Shown: in pieces, positions 18,362-26,920 of the stretch | Layout: every line of letters begins with the position of its first letter | Numbering within the stretch: position 1 is the stretch's first letter | Origin: Rhodospirillales bacterium 24-66-33 | GTDB taxonomy: Bacteria > Pseudomonadota > Alphaproteobacteria > Reyranellales > Reyranellaceae | NCBI GenBank assembly: GCA_002281855.1 | Contig: NCHQ01000017.1 | Span: 1-64,000 of the forward strand | DNA: 64,000 nucleotides | Reading direction: 5' to 3' | The notes under the pieces: model-generated | Seen by the model: only the letters and a program-made list of their open reading frames with translations | Database searches by the model: none | What the model was told of the DNA's origin: nothing | Program-made: the position numbers and the translations under genes

Positions 18362-20257
18362 ATGAACGAGCCCACGACCCTTTCCGGCGCCACGCCGCCG
18401 CCCGAGGTCGACTATGTCTCGCTGAAGGCGGGGCAACTGATCGGCCGGTATGAGATCGTATCCGTGCTGGGGCAGGGCGGGTTCGGCATCACCTATCGCG
18501 CCCGCGACGTGCAACTCGGCCGCGAGGTCGCGATCAAGGAATATCTGCCGTCGGCGCTGGCGGTGCGTCAGGACGGGTCCACCGTGCTGCCGCGCACGAC
18601 CAAGATGGCCGACGATTTCGGCTGGGGGCGCGACCGTTTCGTCACCGAGGGCCGGACGCTCGCCAGCCTCCATCGCGTGCCGGCGATCGTGCAGGTCTTC
18701 GACTTCCTCGAAGCCAACGGCACGGCCTATATCGTGATGGAGCTCCTGAGCGGCGTGACGCTCGAGGAGCGCATCGCCACCGGCGGCAGGCTGAAGCCCG
18801 AGGAAGTCGACCGCATCCTGTGGCCGCTGCTCGACGGACTCGAGCAGGTCCATGCCGCGGGCTTCCTGCATCGCGACATCAAGCCGGCGAACATCCTGCT
18901 CGACGCTGCCGGCAATCCGACCCTGATCGACTTCGGCGCGTCGCGGGCGGCGATGATCGGCCGGACGGCGGCGATGACGGCGATCTTCACGCCGGGCTAT
19001 GCCGCGGCCGAACAGATGACGTCGGCCAAGCAGGGGGCGTGGACCGACATCTACGGCCTCGCCGCCACGATCTATCATGCCATTGCCGGCAAGGCGCCGC
19101 CCAACGCCTTCGACCGCATGCTGGACGACGCCTACGAGCCGCTCGGCAAGCTGGCGCCGGCGGGCTTTTCGCCCGGCCTGCTCGCCGGCATCGACGCCGG
19201 CCTCACGGTGGTCGCCCGCGACCGGCCGCAATCGATCGCCGGCTGGCGTCCCATTCTCGGCATGACGGCGTCGCCCGAGGCGAACGCCACGATGGTGATG
19301 GGCAAGGCCGAGGAAGCGCCGGCCGGGCGAAAGTCGGTTCTAGGACCTGCGACGACGACGGCATCGACGACCCTGGCGCCTCCTCCAGCACCCAAGTCGC
19401 GCGCCGGCCTGTGGGCCGGTATCGCGGCCGTCGTGCTGCTGGCGGGCGGGGGCGGCGGCTACTATGCGATGGCCACGCGCGGTCCCGACCCGGAAATGGT
19501 GAAGGCGCGCGCCGCGGCCGAAGCCGCCGAGGAGGCGCGGCGCACGGCGGCGGAGGAAGCCGACCGGCTGCGCGCCGAGAAGGCCCAACAGGAAGCCAAA
19601 GCGAAGGCCGATCAGGAGGCCAGAGCGAAGGCCGAGCAGGACGCCAAGGCGAAGGCCGATCTCGAGGCCCAGGCCGAAGCGGCCCGACGACAGTTCGAGG
19701 AAGACACGCGCCGCAAGGTCGAGGCGGAGATCGCCGACAAGAAGCGCGCCGAAGACGAGGCCCAGCGCAAGGCCGCCGAGGAAGCGGCGGCCCGGCAGAA
19801 GGCGATCGAGGACGCGCGCAAGGCCATCGAGTTCGTCGCCGGCAACTTCGACCATTTCGGCAAGACGCTGATGATGATCGGCCTCCAGGACCGCACGGGC
19901 GAGATCCGGTTGCAAGGGGTCGACAGTGTCGACGATCCGGCGCTTCACAAGCTTGCCGCCGATTCGCTGGCCGCCCAGCCGCGCAACCTGCGCTGCCGGC
20001 AGACCGATCGGCTGACCGATGGCACGCCGCTCTATCGCTGCCTGATCACCAAACGAAACTCCAAGGATCCACTCGCCGACATTCCGGACTCCGATCGCGA
20101 CGACCTCGCCCTCGTCCTGGTCCGGACCGGCCTGCTTCTGGCCTCGTGCGATGCTCCGCGCTCCTATGCGGATGCGGAGGACGATGCGCGTGGCGGCAAG
20201 CAATATCTCTGGAGTAGAGTGAACGTTCCTGAATACAAAAGGAGATGCACCAGATGA
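18362..20257 (+). CDS. Membrane-anchored Ser/Thr protein kinase with coiled-coil and C-terminal sensor-like region
   Basis: Residues 25-295 are a Hanks-type kinase: glycine loop GQGGFGIT (37-44), Lys59 in VAIKEY, HRDIKPANILL (170-180) and DFG (190-192), all catalytic residues present. A single membrane segment follows at about 349-370. Then comes an Ala/Glu/Lys/Arg-rich coiled coil (about 380-490) and a C-terminal domain of about 140 residues, which would be periplasmic. Its last 80 residues (DLALVLVRTGLLLAS...YADAEDDARGGKQYLW) resemble the end of staphylococcal-nuclease-like domains; that is a weak call. Follows the cyclase-FHA gene. Confidence 0.9.
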   Translation: MNEPTTLSGATPPPEVDYVSLKAGQLIGRYEIVSVLGQGGFGITYRARDVQLGREVAIKEYLPSALAVRQDGSTVLPRTTKMADDFGWGRDRFVTEGRTLASLHRVPAIVQVFDFLEANGTAYIVMELLSGVTLEERIATGGRLKPEEVDRILWPLLDGLEQVHAAGFLHRDIKPANILLDAAGNPTLIDFGASRAAMIGRTAAMTAIFTPGYAAAEQMTSAKQGAWTDIYGLAATIYHAIAGKAPPNAFDRMLDDAYEPLGKLAPAGFSPGLLAGIDAGLTVVARDRPQSIAGWRPILGMTASPEANATMVMGKAEEAPAGRKSVLGPATTTASTTLAPPPAPKSRAGLWAGIAAVVLLAGGGGGYYAMATRGPDPEMVKARAAAEAAEEARRTAAEEADRLRAEKAQQEAKAKADQEARAKAEQDAKAKADLEAQAEAARRQFEEDTRRKVEAEIADKKRAEDEAQRKAAEEAAARQKAIEDARKAIEFVAGNFDHFGKTLMMIGLQDRTGEIRLQGVDSVDDPALHKLAADSLAAQPRNLRCRQTDRLTDGTPLYRCLITKRNSKDPLADIPDSDRDDLALVLVRTGLLLASCDAPRSYADAEDDARGGKQYLWSRVNVPEYKRRCTR

Positions 20258-20805
20258 CTGCAGTGACTGCTGACACGGCCTTCTTCTCCGGCAGGAGGAT
20301 CGTCGTCCGGATCGTGGGTATCGTTGCGGCCCTTGGGCTGGTGGCCGCCTGCACGGACGATCGCGGTCAGCCGAACAACCAGACGACCGGCACCGTCATG
20401 GGCGCGGCGCTGGGCGGTGTCGTCGGCGGTCTGGCCTTCGGGTCCGTCGGCGGTGCAGTCGGCGGTGCGCTAGTGGGTGGCCTGGCCGGCAATCTCGTCG
20501 GCCGCGCGCTCGACGATCAGGAGCGCCGCCGTCTGGCCGAGGCCACGCAGTACGCGTTCGTTGCCGAGAACAACGTGCCGACCACCTACACGGTCGAGCC
20601 GACCAAGACCTCCTCGTCAGCCGCGACGACGGCGCCGCCGACCGTCGTGAGCGCCAAGCCGGTCGCGCCGGCGACCAGCCGCGCCGATGGCAGCACCTGC
20701 CGGCCGATCGAGCTGACGGCCACCAAGAACGGCCAGACCACGACCGAGACCACGACCTTCTGCAAGTCGGCCGGCTCGCAGGAGCTGAAGCCCGTCTCCG
20801 TCTGA
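20254..20805 (+). CDS. Glycine-zipper outer-membrane lipoprotein
   Basis: A 183-residue predicted lipoprotein. ATG 20254 sits 9 bases after GGAG (20241-20244) and overlaps the kinase stop by 4 bases; ATG 20245 is too close to that site. The signal peptide has a lipobox, GLVAAC, with Cys33 as the acylation site. Residues about 45-95 are a glycine zipper (GAALGGVVGGLAFGSVGGAV) as in 17-kDa surface-antigen proteins, then a Thr/Ala/Pro-rich region and a two-Cys tail (STCRPIELTA...TTFC). Co-translated with the kinase; function unknown. Confidence 0.85.
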   Translation: MTAVTADTAFFSGRRIVVRIVGIVAALGLVAACTDDRGQPNNQTTGTVMGAALGGVVGGLAFGSVGGAVGGALVGGLAGNLVGRALDDQERRRLAEATQYAFVAENNVPTTYTVEPTKTSSSAATTAPPTVVSAKPVAPATSRADGSTCRPIELTATKNGQTTTETTTFCKSAGSQELKPVSV

Positions 20806-20823
20806 TCCACCGAGACTTTCGTG

Positions 20824-20860
20824 AACGGCCGGCGGTTCCTGACCGCCGGCCGTTTTCGTT
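20824..20860 (+). terminator. Intrinsic terminator after the lipoprotein gene
   Basis: A perfect 12-bp stem, AACGGCCGGCGG with CCGCCGGCCGTT, closes the 7-base loop TTCCTGA and ends in TTTTCGTT. It starts 18 bases after the lipoprotein stop and closes the cyclase-kinase-lipoprotein unit. Confidence 0.88.
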
Positions 20861-20917
20861 CGGGAAGGCTGGCCGGATCGACACAACTCGGTCATTTTCC
20901 TGAGCGAGGAGAGAGAC

Positions 20918-21784
20918 ATGGCAGGCAATCCACAGGCAGCGAAACTGCGGGAGCTTCTGGCGCGGGGCGAGTTCATCCTGGCGCCCGGCGTCTACGACGG
21001 CATTTCCGCGCGCGTCGCGGACCGCATGGGCTTTCCCGCTCTCTACATGACGGGCTATGGCGCCACGGCCTCGATGCTGGGCCTGCCCGATGCGGGCCTT
21101 GCGACCTATTCCGACATGCTGGGCCGCGCCGAAATGATCTGCTCCGTGATCGAGACGCCGCTCATCGCCGATGCCGACACGGGCTATGGCGGGTTGCTGA
21201 ACGTCCAGCGCACGATCCGCGGCTATGAGGCGGCAGGCGTCGCCGCGATCCAGATCGAAGACCAGGAGATGCCCAAGAAGTGCGGCCATACGCCGGGACG
21301 GCGCGTGGTGCCGGCCGAGGACATGGCAGTCAAGATCAAGGTCGCGGCGGCGGCGCGCCGCCACGAGGAGACGCTGATCGTGGCGCGCACGGACGCGCGC
21401 ACGGCGCACGGGCTCGACGAGGCGCTGCGGCGCGCGCGGCTCTACGAGGAGGCCGGCGCCGACATCATCTTCGTCGAGTCGCCGGAGAGCGAAGCGGAGC
21501 TGGAGCGTATCGGCCGCGAGGTGAGCAAGCCGCTGCTCGCCAACATGGTCGAGTTCGGCAAGACGCCGCGCGCCGAGGTCGACCGGCTGAAGAAGTGGGG
21601 CTTCGATCTCGCGATCTATCCGGTGCTTGGTCTGAGCGTCGCCGCCGAGGCGATGAGGCGGTCGTTCGCGCATCTCAAGGATAGCGGCACCAGCGTGGGC
21701 GATCCGCTGCCGCAGTACGAGGACATCCACGGCCTGATGGGGTTTCCCGAGGTCTGGGACTTCGAGAAGCGCTGGGCGACATGA
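20918..21784 (+). CDS. Isocitrate lyase/PEP mutase superfamily enzyme
   Basis: A 288-residue TIM-barrel C-C lyase of the 2-methylisocitrate lyase/carboxyphosphonoenolpyruvate mutase group. Seen are APGVYDGISARVADRMGF, the metal-binding DADTGYG (about 85-91) and the isocitrate-lyase-type KKCGH (120-124) with the catalytic Cys122. TARTDAR-type substrate residues appear as IVARTDART. The KKCGH loop favours lyase over phosphonate mutase activity. Substrate could be a 2-methylisocitrate or a dimethylmalate-type acid. GAGGAGAGAG precedes the ATG. Confidence 0.88.
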   Translation: MAGNPQAAKLRELLARGEFILAPGVYDGISARVADRMGFPALYMTGYGATASMLGLPDAGLATYSDMLGRAEMICSVIETPLIADADTGYGGLLNVQRTIRGYEAAGVAAIQIEDQEMPKKCGHTPGRRVVPAEDMAVKIKVAAAARRHEETLIVARTDARTAHGLDEALRRARLYEEAGADIIFVESPESEAELERIGREVSKPLLANMVEFGKTPRAEVDRLKKWGFDLAIYPVLGLSVAAEAMRRSFAHLKDSGTSVGDPLPQYEDIHGLMGFPEVWDFEKRWAT

Positions 21785-22077
21785 ACGGCAAGCAGTTCCT
21801 CGAACTTCTGTCGCGCCTGCCGGCCCGCGTCTGGATCCAGGCGGTCCTGGGGCTGATCGGCTTCGTGGTGCTGGCGGTACTTGGGTTCGCCGTGATCGCG
21901 GGTGTTGCGGCCGTCGGGCTGGTGCTGCTGCTGGCCTTCAAGGCAAAACGCTGGATCCTGGGTTTCTTTCGCCGGGACATCGAGCCCGCCCCGCCGGCCC
22001 GCCACCACGACGGCAAGGTGACCGACGTCCAGTACGAGATCGTCGACCGAACCAACGACCGCACACCGCCGCCGTAG
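21781..22077 (+). CDS. Small inner-membrane protein, unknown function
   Basis: A 98-residue protein coupled to the preceding lyase gene by an ATGA overlap. Residues about 18-57 are almost entirely hydrophobic, enough for one long or two short membrane spans, followed by KAKRW and a polar Pro/Asp-rich tail. No recognisable family. It ends 9 bases before the palindrome at 22087. Confidence 0.7.
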   Translation: MNGKQFLELLSRLPARVWIQAVLGLIGFVVLAVLGFAVIAGVAAVGLVLLLAFKAKRWILGFFRRDIEPAPPARHHDGKVTDVQYEIVDRTNDRTPPP

Positions 22078-22086
22078 CGTATCAAG

Positions 22087-22114
22087 GGAGCGCGCAACTC
22101 CAGTTGCGCGCTCC
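22087..22114. repeat. 28-base perfect palindrome between convergent genes
   Basis: GGAGCGCGCAACT and AGTTGCGCGCTCC flank a CC centre. It fills the 45-base gap between two converging genes, so it could end transcription from both sides, although there is no T-run. The core GCGCGC-AACTCCAGTT-GCGCGC resembles the hairpin units at 14108-14177, suggesting a dispersed repeat family. Confidence 0.75.
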
Positions 22115-22122
22115 AATGATCC

Positions 22123-23559
22123 CTAAACCCGGACGATCTTTCCCGGGTTCATCAGGTTCTGCGGATCGAGGGCGCGCTTGATCGTGCGCATCGTGTCGAT
22201 CTCGACCTGACTGCGATAGTGGGCGAGCTCGTCCACCTTGAGCAGGCCGATGCCGTGCTCGGCCGAGATGGATCCGCCGTAGCTCACGACCAGATCGTAG
22301 ATCGCGGCCGTCACCGCCCGGGCGCGCGGTGTGAAGCGGGCCTTGTCCCAGCCTTCCGGCGCCTGGCAGTTGAAGTGCAGGTTGCCGTCGCCGACATGGC
22401 CGAACGTCACCGGCCGGCCCTCGGGTAGCGCCGTCCTCATCGCTGCCAGGCCTTCGGTGACGAAGGAAGGGATGCGGCTCACCGCGACGGAGATGTCGTG
22501 CTTCACGGAGGGGCCTTCCTTCTTGGAGGCTTCCGTGTGGTTCTCGCGCAGGCTCCACAGCGCGCGGGCCTGGGTCTCGTTCTGGGCGATGGTCGCGTCG
22601 AGGACGAGGCCCTGTTCCATGGCTTCGCCGAGATAAGCTTCCATCTTCTCGCGCAGGCCGCCCTGGTTCTCGCCGTCGCGGCGGGCCCGCGTCGAAGACC
22701 ATTCGAGCAGAACGTACCAGTCATGTCGTTCGGCCAGCGGATCGGCCGCGCCCGGAATGTGCTGCAGCACCAGGTCGATGCCCTGACGGCCCATCAGTTC
22801 GCAGGAAGTGACGTTGTCTTCCGACGCGGCGTGCGCTCCGCTCAGCAGGGCGACGGCGGCCTCGGGCGAGGGGACGGCGACCCAGGCGGTGGCGACGTCC
22901 TTGGGCTTCGGCCACAGCTTCAGCACCGCGCGTGTGATGATGCCCAGCGTGCCTTCAGAGCCGAGATAGAGATCGCGCAGATCGTAGCCGGTATTGTCCT
23001 TCTTGAGCGCCCGCAGACCGTTCCATATCTCGCCCTGGGGCGTCACAACCTCGAGGCCGAGCACGAGCTGGCGGGCGTTGCCGTAGTGCAGGACCTGCAC
23101 GCCGCCGGCGTTGGTCGAGAGGTTGCCGCCGATCGAGCAGCTTCCTTCGGCGGCCAGCGACAGCGGGAACAGCCGGTCGTTCGCGGCCGCCGTTTCCTGG
23201 ACGGTCTTCAGGATGACGCCCGCCTCGACCGTCATCGTATAGCCGATCAGGTCGATGTCGAGGATGCGGGTCATGCGGTTGAGCGACAGCACGATCTCGC
23301 GGCCCTTCTCCTGCGGGATGCCGCCGCCCACCAGGCCGGTATTGCCCCCCTGCGGCACCACGGAGACCTTCTCCGCCGCGCAGAGCCTCACGACGTCCGC
23401 GACTTCCTGCGTGTTGGCCGGTCGCACCACGGCCAGCGCATGGCCCACGAAGCTCTCGCGCCAGTCGGTGACGTAGGGATGCTTGCCCTGTTCGTCGGTG
23501 ATCAGACCCTTGTCGCCGACGATGGCGCGCAGTTTCTCGACGAAGTCGGTCTCAGACAC
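22123..23559 (-). CDS. FAD-linked oxidase, 2-hydroxyacid dehydrogenase type (paralogue 1)
   Basis: A 478-residue flavoprotein of the D-lactate/D-2-hydroxyglutarate dehydrogenase family. The N-terminal PP-loop FAD domain has PQGGNTGLVGGG and CSIGGNLSTNAGG; the C-terminal domain has GHVGDGNLHFN and GSISAEHGIG with the conserved His. It ends in NPGK, the family terminus. It starts with GTG 23559, overlapping the upstream paralogue's stop by 8 bases (GTGTCTGA). The substrate, a 2-hydroxyacid, is not determinable. Soluble or peripherally membrane-bound. Confidence 0.9.
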   Translation of the reverse strand: MSETDFVEKLRAIVGDKGLITDEQGKHPYVTDWRESFVGHALAVVRPANTQEVADVVRLCAAEKVSVVPQGGNTGLVGGGIPQEKGREIVLSLNRMTRILDIDLIGYTMTVEAGVILKTVQETAAANDRLFPLSLAAEGSCSIGGNLSTNAGGVQVLHYGNARQLVLGLEVVTPQGEIWNGLRALKKDNTGYDLRDLYLGSEGTLGIITRAVLKLWPKPKDVATAWVAVPSPEAAVALLSGAHAASEDNVTSCELMGRQGIDLVLQHIPGAADPLAERHDWYVLLEWSSTRARRDGENQGGLREKMEAYLGEAMEQGLVLDATIAQNETQARALWSLRENHTEASKKEGPSVKHDISVAVSRIPSFVTEGLAAMRTALPEGRPVTFGHVGDGNLHFNCQAPEGWDKARFTPRARAVTAAIYDLVVSYGGSISAEHGIGLLKVDELAHYRSQVEIDTMRTIKRALDPQNLMNPGKIVRV

Positions 23560-25021
23560 GCAGCACCTTACCGGGGTTCATGATGTTCTTCGGGTCGAGC
23601 GCGCGCTTGATGGTGCGCATCGTGTCGAGTTCGATCCGGCTGCGGTAGTGCGCAAGCTCGTCGAGCTTGTCGATGCCGATGCCGTGCTCGGCCGAGATCG
23701 ACCCGTCGAGGCTCGTGACCAGGTCGTTCACCGCGCGGGTGATGGCCGGCGAGTACTGGCTGAGCGTCGGCCGGTCCATGCCCTTCGGTCCCATGAAGGA
23801 GAAGTGGATGTTGCCGTCGCCGATATGGCCGAGCGGGTAGGGGCGGATGCTGGGCAGGATGTCGAGGGCGGCCTTGAGCCCGCGTTCGATGAACTCCGGC
23901 ACCTTGGAGATCGAGACCGAGATGTCGTAGCTGAGGCCCGGTCCCTCGGCGCGCGAGGCGGGGGCGACCGATTCGCGGATCACCCACATGTTGCGCGCCT
24001 GCGCCTCGCTCTGGGCGATCACGGCGTCGAGCACGCGCCCGGCCTCCATCTGGTCGGCGAGGAACTGCTCCATCTTCTCGGACATGCCCTCGGCGCCCTC
24101 GGCCTTGGGACGCGCCGAGGTCCACTCCAGAAGCAGGAACCACTGCGTGTCGGCCTTCAGCGGATCCTGCGTGCCCGGAATGTTGCGCAGGACCATGTCG
24201 GTGCTGGTCCGGCTCATGAGTTCGCAGGAGCCGACATTGTCCTCCGAGGCGCCGTGGGCCTCCGACAGGATCTCGATGGCGGCCTGCGGATCGCGGATGG
24301 CGAGCCAGGCGGTGGCCACGTCCTTGGCGGCCGGCCACAGCTTCAGAACGGCCTTGGTGATGATGCCGAGCGTGCCCTCGGCGCCCATGAACAGGTGCTT
24401 GAGGTCGTAGCCGGTATTGTCCTTCTTGAGCGCGCGCAGGCCGTTCCAGATGTCGCCGTTGGGCAGCACGACTTCGAGCCCCATGACGAGGTTGCGTGCA
24501 TTGCCGTAGCGCAGCACCTGCACGCCGCCGGCGTTGGTCGAGAGATTGCCGCCGATCATGCAGGAGCCCTGGGCGCCCAGGAACAGCGGGAAGAAGCGGT
24601 CATGGCTGGCCGCCGTCTCCTGCAGCGTCTGCAGCACGCAGCCCGCCTCGACGGTCATCGAATAGCCGACCGGATCGACGTTCAGCACCTTGTTCATGCG
24701 GCCGACGGAGAGGACGATGCCGGTGTGCGACGGCCAGGGTGTCGCGCCGCCCATCAGGCCGGTATTGCCGGCCTGGGGCACGATGGCGATGCCGTTGTCG
24801 TGGCAGAGCTTCACGACCTTGGAGACTTCCTCGACGTTGGCCGGCCGCACCACGACGGCGGCGTTGCCCACGATGGAGCCACGCCAGTCGGTGACGAAGG
24901 GCTGCTTCCCTTGGTCGTCGACGATCAGGCCCTTGTCGCCCACGATGGCGCGTAGGCTTTCGAGGATCGCAGGCGTGACGGGGGCCGTCGGGATGGTCGG
25001 AATGATCGCGGTATCGGGCAT
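23552..25021 (-). CDS. FAD-linked oxidase, 2-hydroxyacid dehydrogenase type (paralogue 2)
   Basis: A 489-residue tandem paralogue of the next gene downstream with the same domain order: PQAGNTGLMGGATP and CMIGGNLSTNAGG in the FAD domain, GHIGDGNIHFSF and GSISAEHGIG in the C-terminal domain, and the same ending NPGKVLRV. ATG 25021 follows GAGGAAA. Differences are concentrated in the middle, substrate-cap portion and N-terminus, suggesting related but distinct substrates. Confidence 0.9.
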   Translation of the reverse strand: MPDTAIIPTIPTAPVTPAILESLRAIVGDKGLIVDDQGKQPFVTDWRGSIVGNAAVVVRPANVEEVSKVVKLCHDNGIAIVPQAGNTGLMGGATPWPSHTGIVLSVGRMNKVLNVDPVGYSMTVEAGCVLQTLQETAASHDRFFPLFLGAQGSCMIGGNLSTNAGGVQVLRYGNARNLVMGLEVVLPNGDIWNGLRALKKDNTGYDLKHLFMGAEGTLGIITKAVLKLWPAAKDVATAWLAIRDPQAAIEILSEAHGASEDNVGSCELMSRTSTDMVLRNIPGTQDPLKADTQWFLLLEWTSARPKAEGAEGMSEKMEQFLADQMEAGRVLDAVIAQSEAQARNMWVIRESVAPASRAEGPGLSYDISVSISKVPEFIERGLKAALDILPSIRPYPLGHIGDGNIHFSFMGPKGMDRPTLSQYSPAITRAVNDLVTSLDGSISAEHGIGIDKLDELAHYRSRIELDTMRTIKRALDPKNIMNPGKVLRV

Positions 25022-25044
25022 TGTTTCCTCACTTTGGCGGCAGA

Positions 25045-26022
25045 CTAGCGCTGCCTGTGGGAGCCGTCATCCGCCGCGGCTCGCCTTAATCTGTCATTGA
25101 TCGCAAGCCCGAGGCCGGTATGCGGAATGGGTGCCACGGCGATGCGCCCAATGCCGGGACGGTCGAGCGACCGCATCATGGCGAAGAGGTTGGCGGCGGC
25201 CTCGCCAAGATTGCCGGACGGGCTCAGGTTCATCGTCAGCATGGCACCCTCCGGCACCATGCTGCCGAAGGCCAGCAGACCCTCATCCGCCGAAACCGAT
25301 GTCGCCTCCAGCCGGACGGGACGCGAGGGTGCGTAGTGGCTGTGGAGCTGGCCGGGTGACTTGCGCGCGGCGTCTCCTGTCGGGATGGCGTCGCTGAGCG
25401 CGATGGGGCCGATCACGGCTTCGATCGCTTCGCGGGTCGCGCCGCCGGGACGCAGCAGGATGGGTGTGTCGCCCGAGATATCCAGGACCGTCGATTCGAC
25501 GCCGACGAGACAGGCGCCGCCATCGAGGATCATCGGCGCGCGCGCACCCAGAGACTGCGCCACATGCTCCGGACGGGTGGGGCTGACCTCGCCGCTGCGG
25601 TTGGCGGACGGGGCAGCGATCGGCCGGCCGGCCGCGCGCATGAGTGCCTGGGCGATGGGGTGCGAGGGCGCGCGGATCGCCACCGTGTCGAGTCCGGCGG
25701 TCGCCAGAAGCGCGATGGACGAGCCCTCGGCGCGCGGCAGGACCAGGGTGAGCGGGCCAGGCCAGAAACGCGCCGCGAGATTCTCGGCCGTGTCGTTCCA
25801 GCGCACGAACGCGCGGGCAGCGGCCGCGTCCGGAACGTGGCTGATCAGCGGGTTGAACTGCGGCCGCCTCTTGGCCTCGAAGATGGCCGCCACGGCGCGC
25901 TCGTTGGTGGCGTCGCCGCCCAGGCCGTAGACGGTCTCTGTCGGGAAGGCGACGAGACCGCCGGCGCGTAGCGTCGCGGCGGCCTCGGCGATGGACTGCG
26001 CCGTCGCCTCGACCACGCTCAT
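25045..26022 (-). CDS. L-threonylcarbamoyladenylate synthase (Sua5 type)
   Basis: Makes threonylcarbamoyl-AMP from Thr, bicarbonate and ATP for the t6A37 modification of ANN-decoding tRNAs. The YrdC domain (about 1-200) has FPTETVYGLGGDATN, KRRPQFNPL and SANRSGEVSPT, and the C-terminal Sua5 extension (about 230-325) is present, so this is the two-domain form. 325 residues. Its ATG overlaps the cysQ-like stop by 4 bases. Confidence 0.93.
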   Translation of the reverse strand: MSVVEATAQSIAEAAATLRAGGLVAFPTETVYGLGGDATNERAVAAIFEAKRRPQFNPLISHVPDAAAARAFVRWNDTAENLAARFWPGPLTLVLPRAEGSSIALLATAGLDTVAIRAPSHPIAQALMRAAGRPIAAPSANRSGEVSPTRPEHVAQSLGARAPMILDGGACLVGVESTVLDISGDTPILLRPGGATREAIEAVIGPIALSDAIPTGDAARKSPGQLHSHYAPSRPVRLEATSVSADEGLLAFGSMVPEGAMLTMNLSPSGNLGEAAANLFAMMRSLDRPGIGRIAVAPIPHTGLGLAINDRLRRAAADDGSHRQR

Positions 26023-26816
26023 CGCGCCGCCAGGCTGCGGGCGATGAAGTGCGGGTTGGCAAAGCGCGGCTTGCCGTAGAGCAGGGGCTTGCCGTCCACG
26101 GTGACGACTTCACCGCCGGCGGCCTCGAGCACGCCCTGGGCCGCGCCGGTATCCCATTCCATGGTCGGTCCGAAGCGCGGATAGATGTCGGCCTTGCCTT
26201 CGGCGATCAGGCAGAACTTCAGCGACGATCCGGCCTGGACGCGGTCGACCACGGTCAGGTCATTGTTGCGAAACCAGATGTCGAGGTCGTTGAAGGTGCC
26301 GTGACTGCGGCTCGCGCAGGCAGTCAGCCCCTCAGTCGGCGGCGTGCGCGTGCGGATCGGCGTGAAGGCGCCCTTGCCTTCGCGCTTGTCCGCGCCCAGC
26401 CCCTTGGCGCCACGCCACAGCGTATCGGTGGCAGGAGCCAGCACGATGCCGAGCGTCGGACGGCCGTTCTCGACGAGGGCGATGTTCACCGTGAACTCGC
26501 CGTTCCTCTTGATGAACTCCTTGGTGCCGTCGAGCGGGTCGACCAGCCAGAAAGGCCGTCCATCATCGAGGGACGGCACGCGGCCCGCCGCCATTTCCTC
26601 CTCAGCAATGATCACGATGCCCGGCGTGAGCTTGCGCAGGCCGGCCAGGATGACCGCTTCGGCTGCGTGGTCGGCATCGGTGACGGGGCTCTTGTCGTCC
26701 TTGTCACGCACGCCGTGGTCGCCGGCATAGATCCGCATGATTTCGGACGCGGCGTCCTGAGCGATGGCGGTGCAGGTTTCGCGGAGGGTGTCGAGGGGAG
26801 GCAGGGCATGGGTCAT
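26019..26816 (-). CDS. cysQ: 3'(2'),5'-bisphosphate nucleotidase, CysQ type
   Basis: Inositol-monophosphatase-fold, Mg-dependent, Li-sensitive phosphatase that hydrolyses PAP/PAPS by-products of sulfate assimilation. The metal motif LVDPLDGTKEF (about 91-101), EEE near 72 and the C-terminal WDTGAAQGVLEAAGG are present. 265 residues. Co-transcribed with sua5, and divergent from an SsuD-like monooxygenase, which also fits a sulfur theme. Confidence 0.9.
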   Translation of the reverse strand: MTHALPPLDTLRETCTAIAQDAASEIMRIYAGDHGVRDKDDKSPVTDADHAAEAVILAGLRKLTPGIVIIAEEEMAAGRVPSLDDGRPFWLVDPLDGTKEFIKRNGEFTVNIALVENGRPTLGIVLAPATDTLWRGAKGLGADKREGKGAFTPIRTRTPPTEGLTACASRSHGTFNDLDIWFRNNDLTVVDRVQAGSSLKFCLIAEGKADIYPRFGPTMEWDTGAAQGVLEAAGGEVVTVDGKPLLYGKPRFANPHFIARSLAAR

Positions 26817-26848
26817 GAACGGTCCTTATAGACGGCAGGGGCTTCGCC

Positions 26849-26877
26849 TTGACAGCAAACTTCACGCCCGAAAGAAT
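26849..26877 (+). promoter_or_regulatory. Probable promoter of the flavin monooxygenase gene
   Basis: A perfect TTGACA at 26849-26854 lies 17 bases before AAGAAT at 26872-26877, a partial -10 match. The -10 overlaps the left edge of the palindrome at 26875-26899, an arrangement expected for repression. Confidence 0.55.
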
Positions 26878-26899
26878 ATTGGAACAATGTTCCAATATT
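26875..26899. promoter_or_regulatory. 25-base perfect palindromic operator (IclR-like)
   Basis: The arms AATATTGGAACA and TGTTCCAATATT are perfect 12-base inverted repeats around a single A. The inner 15 bases TGGAACAATGTTCCA match the known E. coli IclR-box pattern TGGAAATNATTTCCA in both outer five-base blocks. It sits 21 bases before the monooxygenase ATG and an IclR-family gene lies just downstream. Confidence 0.75.
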
Positions 26900-26920
26900 T
26901 AGAATGCTCGGAGGAAATCG

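Noticed and set aside
23483-24955. 490-codon plus-strand frame opposite the FAD oxidase
   Set aside because: Antisense shadow; the similar shadow over the paralogue simply reflects the duplication.
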